DNA from: Orenia metallireducens
GTDB lineage: Bacteria > Bacillota > Halanaerobiia > Halobacteroidales > Halobacteroidaceae
Length of the DNA: 44,578 bases
Direction of reading: 5' to 3'
Assembly: GCF_003001995.1 (NCBI RefSeq)
Contig: NZ_PVNB01000031.1
Location: 1-44,578, forward strand
Shown here in pieces: positions 39,319 through 44,578 of this stretch (position 1 is the stretch's first letter; each line of letters starts with the position of its first letter). The translations under genes and the position numbers were made by a program. Below the pieces are notes generated by a model. That model was not told the DNA's origin and made no database searches. It saw only the letters and a list, made by a program, of their open reading frames with translations.

Positions 39319-40350
39319 ATGCCTAAAATAGATAAGCTTAAAAGAGCGATTATTAAAGAAGAGCTGGTAGTAGCAATAGAATATAGGTTAAATGATAAAG
39401 GTATCTCTACAAGGGACTCTTATAAGTTAGCGATATTACTTAATCAGGCATTATATTGGACTGAAAGAGTAGGTCAAGAGAAATATCAAAGATTCTTGAT
39501 TGAAGAGAGTAGACGGGAAGTAGATGATATTGCTGAATTAAAAGGTGGTTGGATATATAAGAATGCTGAGGAATGGGCAGAAGATTGTCTATTAGGGGTG
39601 TCAAGCCAGACGGTAAGAAGATGGTTTGAGAAGTTAATTAAGATTGGCTATATCTTAGAGAGAAATAATCCTAAAGTTAAGTTTGACCATACAGTTCAAT
39701 ATAGGCTTAATTTGGTGAAACTGATTGAAGATTTGAATAAGTTAGGTTATAAATTGGAGGGTTACAAAACAGCATCATTACTGAATCTCCAAAATGGAGA
39801 ATCGAGAGTGCAAAATGGAAATTCCAAAGTTCATAATGGAGCTAGCAATCTCCAAAGTGGAGGAACTATACCAGAGATTACTACAGAGAGTACTACAGAT
39901 AATGCTACTCAGCATAAAGAACAGGAAGGAAAAATTGAAAGTCAACCAAATCATGCAGTAGAAGAAGTGCAACATTACATTCTCTCTCAGACAAAGAGGG
40001 TCAATTTAGGCAAGGAATATTTGATTATTGAGGATTTAAAGCAATATAGTACAGCAGTTATTAAGAAGGCCTGTGATTTGGCAGTTACAGCCCAAGAGTC
40101 TAGAGGAAATTATAGGCAGGGTGATGCCAAAAATGGGGTTGATATATCAAGCTATAAGTTTATTAGGTGCTTTATAACAGAAGCTCAGGAACTTTTAACT
40201 CAAAATTTGGGAGGTGCAAATAGTGGAAGCAATATCTCAAATACTCCAAAAGAATTCACAGAAGGTGGTCAGTATAAATCAGAGCAGGGAGAAGAAGGAG
40301 CCAATAATTCAGAGATCCAAGAAGTTGAAATCTCTATCGAAGACCTTTAA
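39319..40350 (+). CDS. phage replication initiator-like protein
   Basis: A 343-residue protein. A winged-helix N-terminal domain (about 1-130: LAILLNQALYWTERVG, GVSSQTVRRWFEKLIKIGYI, a typical phage replication/DnaD-like pattern) is followed by a polar linker (150-215). A second helical domain (about 218-300, HYILSQTKRVNLGKEYL, SSYKFIRCFITEAQELL) leads to an acidic disordered tail. Such proteins bind the phage origin and recruit the helicase loader, which is the next gene. The last 128 bases overlap that gene in another frame. SD AAGGGAG precedes the ATG. Confidence 0.68.
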   Translation: MPKIDKLKRAIIKEELVVAIEYRLNDKGISTRDSYKLAILLNQALYWTERVGQEKYQRFLIEESRREVDDIAELKGGWIYKNAEEWAEDCLLGVSSQTVRRWFEKLIKIGYILERNNPKVKFDHTVQYRLNLVKLIEDLNKLGYKLEGYKTASLLNLQNGESRVQNGNSKVHNGASNLQSGGTIPEITTESTTDNATQHKEQEGKIESQPNHAVEEVQHYILSQTKRVNLGKEYLIIEDLKQYSTAVIKKACDLAVTAQESRGNYRQGDAKNGVDISSYKFIRCFITEAQELLTQNLGGANSGSNISNTPKEFTEGGQYKSEQGEEGANNSEIQEVEISIEDL

Positions 40351-41188
40351 TCTGGATAGACTTAAGCAGACTCAATATAAGGCAGTCTGGGAGTTCCAGA
40401 ATGGTGAAGTGGACAAGGAGCAATTTGAATGCCGAGCTTGTTGTGATAAAGAGATCATCGTTAGAAGAGATAAAGATGGATTTTTAGCTATTTCCTGTGA
40501 TTGTAAAGAAGAGAAGAAGATTAAGGCTCAAAAAGCTAAGGAACAGAAGAGATATGAAGAGAATATTCAAGCGGCTAAGATAAGGGAAGGGTTTATCGGT
40601 AAAACCTTTGCTGATTTTAAAGAGCTAGCAGGAAAGAAAGAGGCTAAGTTAGCTGCTATGGACTATGTTTATAACTTTGAATTTTATAGAAAGAAAGGGA
40701 TTGGAATAACCTTTATTGGCAAGTGTGGTCGAGGAAAGAGTTTATTATCTCATATAATCGAGCAAGAACTATTAGACAAAGGTTATACCGTGATAAATGT
40801 AGTGGCTAAAGAGTTTTATGATGATATTAAAAATACCTATAGCAACCCTGCTCAGGAAACATCAAAGCTGATAGATTCAGCCAAGAAGGTTGATTTGCTA
40901 GTAATAGATAATTTAAACGCTAAACGATTTGGAGCTGATGAATTAGAAAAGCTTTTTATTATCTTGAATTATAGGATAGAGAACAATAAGCCTTTTATTG
41001 TTAATTCTACAGGTGATATGAAGTATCTGGAAAGACAATTAACTGAAGATCATGTAAGTAGGTTGATTGGTAAGAATGGTGACCCAATTGTTGTTGGTGG
41101 AATTGATATGAGAAGAAAGCATGGTGAAGCGATTACAAAGCTAAGAGAACAGAATATAGATAAGTTGAGAGCAGAAGGCAGAGGATGA
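40223..41188 (+). CDS. DnaC/DnaI-type helicase loader ATPase
   Basis: A 321-residue AAA+ loader. A basic N-terminal region (1-60) leads to a zinc-type Cys cluster (C70-x2-C73 ... C92-x-C94), Walker A GKCGRGKS (166-173), Walker B LLVIDN (225-230), a sensor-1 FIVNSTGD and an arginine-finger-like DHVSRLIG. It would load the host DnaB-type helicase onto the element's origin. GTG 40223 has GGGAGGTG six bases upstream; GTG 40214 lies in that SD. The start is 128 bases inside the initiator gene, in a different frame. Confidence 0.85.
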   Translation: MEAISQILQKNSQKVVSINQSREKKEPIIQRSKKLKSLSKTFNLDRLKQTQYKAVWEFQNGEVDKEQFECRACCDKEIIVRRDKDGFLAISCDCKEEKKIKAQKAKEQKRYEENIQAAKIREGFIGKTFADFKELAGKKEAKLAAMDYVYNFEFYRKKGIGITFIGKCGRGKSLLSHIIEQELLDKGYTVINVVAKEFYDDIKNTYSNPAQETSKLIDSAKKVDLLVIDNLNAKRFGADELEKLFIILNYRIENNKPFIVNSTGDMKYLERQLTEDHVSRLIGKNGDPIVVGGIDMRRKHGEAITKLREQNIDKLRAEGRG

Positions 41189-41228
41189 GGGATAGCCAGT
41201 ATTTTCTTTGAGATGGGAGGATGGTTTG

Positions 41229-41651
41229 ATGAAGAGACATAGAAAGTTAATCGATTACTTGCTTAATTATAAGAAGATAAAGAGTAGAATAGAGGCGGTT
41301 GATATTCAGTTGGAGTATAATCAGCAGGCAATTGATTATGCTAGACCTAAAGTAAGTGGGGGAGTTTATTGTGACCCAGTTTATGATATTGTAGAGAAGA
41401 GATTAGATAGTAAGTTAGCTAGAGAGAAGGAAGAGAAGGAGAGAATTATCAATTTAATAGAGACTGGATTAGAATCATTGGATAAGGAGCTAGAGTTACC
41501 ATTGATTAAAGCTAAATATCTGCAAGATAGGGTAGAGCGAGATAATATGATTTATAATAGTATTAGATTTCCTTATTCAGCTAGTCAATATTATCGAGTG
41601 AAGAAGAGGGCATTAGCGAAGTTGGAGGAGAGTATTGGGGATTTGATTTAA
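41229..41651 (+). CDS. ArpU/RinA-like phage late transcription regulator
   Basis: A 140-residue, coiled-coil-rich protein. A basic N-terminus (MKRHRKLIDYLLNYKKIKSR), a long helical middle and a C-terminal sigma-4-like helix-turn-helix with FPYSASQYYRVKKRALAKLE fit the ArpU/RinA/YqaQ group that activates phage packaging genes. Its place between replication genes and terminase supports this. ATG 41229 is eight bases after GGGAGG. Confidence 0.7.
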   Translation: MKRHRKLIDYLLNYKKIKSRIEAVDIQLEYNQQAIDYARPKVSGGVYCDPVYDIVEKRLDSKLAREKEEKERIINLIETGLESLDKELELPLIKAKYLQDRVERDNMIYNSIRFPYSASQYYRVKKRALAKLEESIGDLI

Positions 41652-41843
41652 AAGGCATACTAGAGCAAACCTTTTTTATGATCACAAATTTTGATAGAGG
41701 TGTAATAATTATTTTGTAGAATGATAAATTATAACATGGTGATTAGTAGTTGTTTTAAAATATAAGATATATTTTTATAACTAAAGGCTATACTAATAGC
41801 TATGCTTATAATATTTTAAATTGGTTGCTAGAGGGGGAGTTAT

Positions 41844-42575
41844 ATGTTCAAGGAAGTGGATAATAAGAAGGAGAAGATTGATCAAAAGAGACCTTTACCT
41901 AAATACACAGCTGTTAGTATTAGAAAACATTTATTATTAACTTGGACATATAACTCTAATGCTATAGAAGGAAATACTTTGACTTTATTAGAAACTAAAG
42001 TGATATTAGAAGATGGGGTAGCCATTGGAGGAAAGACCTTAAAGGAGCATTTTGAAGTTATAAATCATAAAGAGGCTATTTTATATGTAGAGGAGATAGT
42101 AAAGAAAAATAAAAATCTCTCAGAATGGCAAATTAAAAGTATCCATAGATTAATTCTGAAAGGTATAGATGATGAATATGCAGGTGTATATAGGAAAGAA
42201 AGAGTTATTATAAGTGGTGCAGAGCATATGCCTCCTGAACCAATAGCACTTTCTGGAGAGATGGAAAGATTGATAAATTGGTACTCAGGCGAGGGTCAAA
42301 GTTTACATCCTATTGAGAGAGCTGCTAGACTACATACAGATTTTGTTAAGATACATCCTTTTATTGATGGAAATGGGAGGACTGCAAGGTTGTTATTGAA
42401 CCTAGAGTTGATGAAAGCTGGTTATCCTCTAGTAATTATTAGAAATGAAGATAGAGCTAGATATTATAGTTCTTTAGATAAAGCATGTACAATAGGAGAT
42501 TATAATGAATTTATTTTATTAGTAGCTGAATCTTTAAATAGGAGTTTAGATATGTATTTAGACTTGATAGATTAA
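41844..42575 (+). CDS. class II Fic family protein
   Basis: A 243-residue Fic protein with the full catalytic motif HPFIDGNGRTAR (171-182) and the flap region RKERVIISGAEHMPPEP (117-133). The N-terminal inhibitory helix motif S38-N-A-I-E42-G-N fits class II (S/T-x3-E-G/N), meaning self-inhibited. Fic enzymes usually transfer AMP to target proteins. It sits alone between the late regulator and the terminase genes of the element, behind SD AGAGGGGGAG and before a strong terminator, so it looks like a phage-carried accessory gene. The target is unknown. The gap 41652-41843 shows no gene. Confidence 0.92.
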   Translation: MFKEVDNKKEKIDQKRPLPKYTAVSIRKHLLLTWTYNSNAIEGNTLTLLETKVILEDGVAIGGKTLKEHFEVINHKEAILYVEEIVKKNKNLSEWQIKSIHRLILKGIDDEYAGVYRKERVIISGAEHMPPEPIALSGEMERLINWYSGEGQSLHPIERAARLHTDFVKIHPFIDGNGRTARLLLNLELMKAGYPLVIIRNEDRARYYSSLDKACTIGDYNEFILLVAESLNRSLDMYLDLID

Positions 42576-42636
42576 AGTTGATATAAAATTGGAAGATATA
42601 AGATTTAAATCATTGATATAATTAGAATTAGTAAGT

Positions 42637-42656
42637 AGTGAATAGTAATGAGTAAG
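42637..42656. repeat. copy of the AGTGAA...AGTAAG intergenic repeat
   Basis: AGTGAATAGTAATGAGTAAG matches 18 of 20 bases of the complement of 195-214. Confidence 0.5.
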
Positions 42657-42682
42657 AAGATAAACTAAATACTAAAAACCTT

Positions 42683-42720
42683 TAAAGTCAAGAGCATATT
42701 GCTTTTGACTTTATTTTTTT
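42683..42720 (+). terminator. intrinsic terminator after fic
   Basis: AAAGTCAAGAGCA and TGCTTTTGACTTT pair around a 3-base loop, followed by ATTTTTTT. Confidence 0.85.
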
Positions 42721-42772
42721 ACTATTCTTTATCAATCACAAATTAAGCTTAAGAAGGAGGTGCTGTCAGTAA

Positions 42773-43348
42773 ATGAATGGAGAAACTAAAACAATCAAAT
42801 GTAGTGGTAATAAAAGTGATGGTTCTAGATGTACTAGAGAAAAACAGGTAGCTATTGATTTTGCTGGTGAGTGGTACTGCTGGCAGCATCAAAATAAGGC
42901 ACAAAATGTCACAGATACTACGAATGAAGAATTGAGCGAGAATCAACTCAAAGCTATAGACCTACTTATCTCGGGAGAGTTTACTAAGACTGAAATAGCT
43001 GAGAAGTGTGACATTAGTAGAAGGCAATTATATAGGTGGTTAGAAGATGAAATTTTTAAAAAGATTTATTATGAAAGGCTAGATGAGATAAAGGATAAGT
43101 TTAATCCTAAGTTATTGAATATGATTAATGATATTATGAGAACTGCTCATCCAGAAGAGATAGATGATGAGTTGGATAAGATTGAGGCATTGGAGAGGTT
43201 ATTCAAACTATATCAATTATTGAATGGAGAGGCTACGGATATTATTAAAGGAGATTTTAAGCATCAAGGTGACATGAATTATAATATTGATTTGTCTTAT
43301 ATGAGTGATGAAGAACTTAAAAAAGAACTAGAGAAATTTAAGGAATAG
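42773..43348 (+). CDS. phage terminase small subunit-like protein
   Basis: A 191-residue protein. A small Cys/His cluster at the N-terminus (C10, C20 and the CWQH pair near 36-39) resembles a zinc finger. A helix-turn-helix follows (about 55-85, QLKAIDLLISGEFTKTEIAE, KCDISRRQLYRWLEDE), then a helical oligomerisation part and an acidic tail. It matches phage HTH/small terminase proteins, which bind the pac/cos site, and the large subunit follows. SD AAGGAGGTG (42754-42762) is ten bases before the ATG. Confidence 0.75.
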   Translation: MNGETKTIKCSGNKSDGSRCTREKQVAIDFAGEWYCWQHQNKAQNVTDTTNEELSENQLKAIDLLISGEFTKTEIAEKCDISRRQLYRWLEDEIFKKIYYERLDEIKDKFNPKLLNMINDIMRTAHPEEIDDELDKIEALERLFKLYQLLNGEATDIIKGDFKHQGDMNYNIDLSYMSDEELKKELEKFKE

Positions 43349-43387
43349 AGAAAATCATTAAAACAATAAACTCAAGGGCTTTTTTAG

Positions 43388-43420
43388 CCACGAATCTACA
43401 CGGATTCACACGAATAAAAA
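43388..43420. repeat. three decameric CACGRAT repeats
   Basis: CACGAATCTA, CACGGATTCA and CACGAATAAA follow each other at 43389-43418 in the 144-bp gap between the terminase genes. No coding function seen. Confidence 0.6.
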
Positions 43421-43492
43421 TATAGGAATAAAAAGCGATTTTTAAGTTCTAGTAGTAAATAAATTGATTATTAGAATACTGTGGTGATAGTT

Positions 43493-44578
43493 ATGAATAG
43501 AAAAGATAAGGAAAAATTATTAATTCTTAAGCGGGAAAAGAAGATTAGAGATTCTAGGGGTAGCTTATGGGAGTTTTGTCAAACTATTTCTCCAGAATTC
43601 TACCAAGAGCATAGGTGGCATTTAAAACTATTATGCGATACTTTGCAGAGGCTATATGAAGGAACTTTAGTTAATGAAGAAGGAAAAGTTTATACTAAAC
43701 TGATGATGAATATGCCTCCTCGACATGGGAAATCTAGAACACTAATCAATTTCTGTAAATGGGTATTGGGTAGGAAGAAGAGTAATAGGATTATAACCTG
43801 CAGCTATAATGATGATGCTGCCACGGATTTCTCTAGATATACCAGGGATGGGATTATGGAGGGGAAAACTTATCCCCACGAGATTGTTTATGAGGATATT
43901 TTTCCTGAAAGCAAAATTAAGAAAGGGAATGCTAGTTATCATCAGTGGGCTTTGGAAGGAGAGTTCTTTAATTATAAGGGTGCAGGTATTGGAGGGAGTA
44001 TTACTGGAAAGGGTTGTAATATTTCCATAGTTGATGACCCAGTGAAGGATGCTGAGACTGCCCTTAATGATAGAGCCTTGGATAAAATTTGGACCTGGTA
44101 TAGTGGAACCTTTCTTTCTCGTAAGGAAGAGGGAGCTATTGAGATAGTTAATATGACTCGTTGGGCTAAGAAGGATATCTGTGGGAGGATATTGGCTGGT
44201 CCTGAAGGTGATGAGTGGTATCTATTAAAGTTAGAGGCTAAGGATGAAGAAGGCAAGATGCTCTGTCCTGATTTGTTATCAGAGAAGAGTTATGAAAGTC
44301 TAAGGGTTAATATGGTTCCAGAAATATTCAGAGCGAATTATCATCAGGAACCGATAGACCAGAAGGGTAAATTATATAAGTATTTTCAAAGTTATGATGA
44401 GTTACCTGAGAGTTATGATAGGATTATCTGCTATGTTGATACTGCTGATGAGGGTAATGATTATCTTTGTGCTATTGTTGGAGTAGAGTATGAAGGTGAG
44501 ATTTATGTAATTGATGTTCTTTATACTAAAGAAGGGATGGAGGTTACTGAGTCACAGACTGCTGAGTTATTGGTAAGA
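43493..44578 (+). CDS. phage terminase large subunit (cut by the window end)
   Basis: An open frame of 362 codons from ATG 43493 (MNRKDKEKLLILKREKK) to the last base of the window. It has an ATPase part with Walker A PPRHGKSR and Walker B SIVDDPVKD, a motif-III-like IVNMTRWAKK, a linker, and the start of the RNase H-like nuclease with IICYVDTADEGNDYL carrying the first catalytic Asp. It packages phage DNA into capsids with the small subunit upstream. SD is modest (GTGGTGAT). The C-terminal end is outside the window. Confidence 0.87.
   Translation, partial: MNRKDKEKLLILKREKKIRDSRGSLWEFCQTISPEFYQEHRWHLKLLCDTLQRLYEGTLVNEEGKVYTKLMMNMPPRHGKSRTLINFCKWVLGRKKSNRIITCSYNDDAATDFSRYTRDGIMEGKTYPHEIVYEDIFPESKIKKGNASYHQWALEGEFFNYKGAGIGGSITGKGCNISIVDDPVKDAETALNDRALDKIWTWYSGTFLSRKEEGAIEIVNMTRWAKKDICGRILAGPEGDEWYLLKLEAKDEEGKMLCPDLLSEKSYESLRVNMVPEIFRANYHQEPIDQKGKLYKYFQSYDELPESYDRIICYVDTADEGNDYLCAIVGVEYEGEIYVIDVLYTKEGMEVTESQTAELLVR

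Larger units (their letters stand above)
30991..44578. mobile_element. skin-like sigK intervening element (prophage-derived), left part
   Basis: From the sigK break to the window end all recognised genes are phage-type or accessory: large serine recombinase, repressor/ImmA pair, Cro-like regulator, replication genes, late regulator and terminase subunits. The recombinase is the first gene and reads toward the sigK half, as spoIVCA does in Bacillus. At least 13.6 kb is present and the right end is not in the window. The terminase genes suggest a once complete phage. Confidence 0.85.

Noticed and set aside
41844-42575. Doc-type Fic toxin with a separate antitoxin
   Set aside because: The protein is long, carries its own inhibitory SxxxEGN motif, and no antitoxin gene is adjacent.

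Overview
The window looks like the chromosome of a low-GC, endospore-forming anaerobic Firmicute. The AT-rich codon use, many TTG/GTG starts behind strong Shine-Dalgarno (SD) sequences, sporulation genes (yunB, a split sigK with its own recombinase) and gene orders shared with Clostridia/Bacilli point that way. I suspect a halophilic Halanaerobiales member of the Orenia type, but that is an impression from protein style and not a proven assignment.

Region 1 (1-30,330) is ordinary core chromosome. It opens with tRNA-Glu, tRNA-Tyr and tRNA-Gly, followed by zapA, a CvpA-like gene, a PolX/PHP gene whose polymerase active site looks inactivated, a CvfB-like S1 protein, a thioredoxin-fold protein and mutS2. 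A convergent class A PBP gene follows, then tyrS, yunB, an unassigned TIM-barrel gene, a SIMPL-domain gene, a PRC-barrel gene, an AI-2E-type permease and alaS. Next is the ireB...ruvX-DUF1292 group, split by a three-gene envelope-associated module: an alkaline-phosphatase-like membrane protein, an FtsA/PilM-like ATPase and a baseplate-J-like membrane protein. After that come mltG, trmR, trhP, udk and a DUF4911 gene, which match the Bacillus yrrL-yrrM-yrrO-udk order and include the tRNA U34 hydroxylation/methylation pair. A nitroreductase gene closes the region.

Region 2 (30,699-44,578) is the most notable part. The first ~76 codons of sigK, the late mother-cell sigma factor, including its pro-sequence, are abruptly joined to foreign DNA. 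The first gene of that DNA, reading toward sigK, is a SpoIVCA-like large serine recombinase. Everything to the end of the window is a prophage-like sigK intervening ('skin') element. It holds a minus-strand cassette of membrane/secreted proteins of unknown role, an ImmA-like protease and an ImmR-like repressor facing a small Cro-like gene across a well-formed divergent operator region. Beyond these lie small ORFs and structured leader sequence, a replication initiator overlapping a DnaC-type helicase loader, an ArpU/RinA-like late regulator, a class II Fic protein, and small and large terminase subunits. The large terminase runs off the end. The 3' half of sigK must lie downstream if the reading is right.

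The implied circuit is that in the sporulating mother cell the recombinase excises the element, rejoins sigK and yields pro-SigK, which then needs proteolytic activation. The phage-type repressor/protease pair suggests the element also keeps an independent switch. Other points of interest are a gene with an apparent AUA start, several imperfect intergenic palindromes, a promoter-terminator unit and small pseudoknot upstream of tyrS, and a hairpin-rich mini-ORF region in the element.
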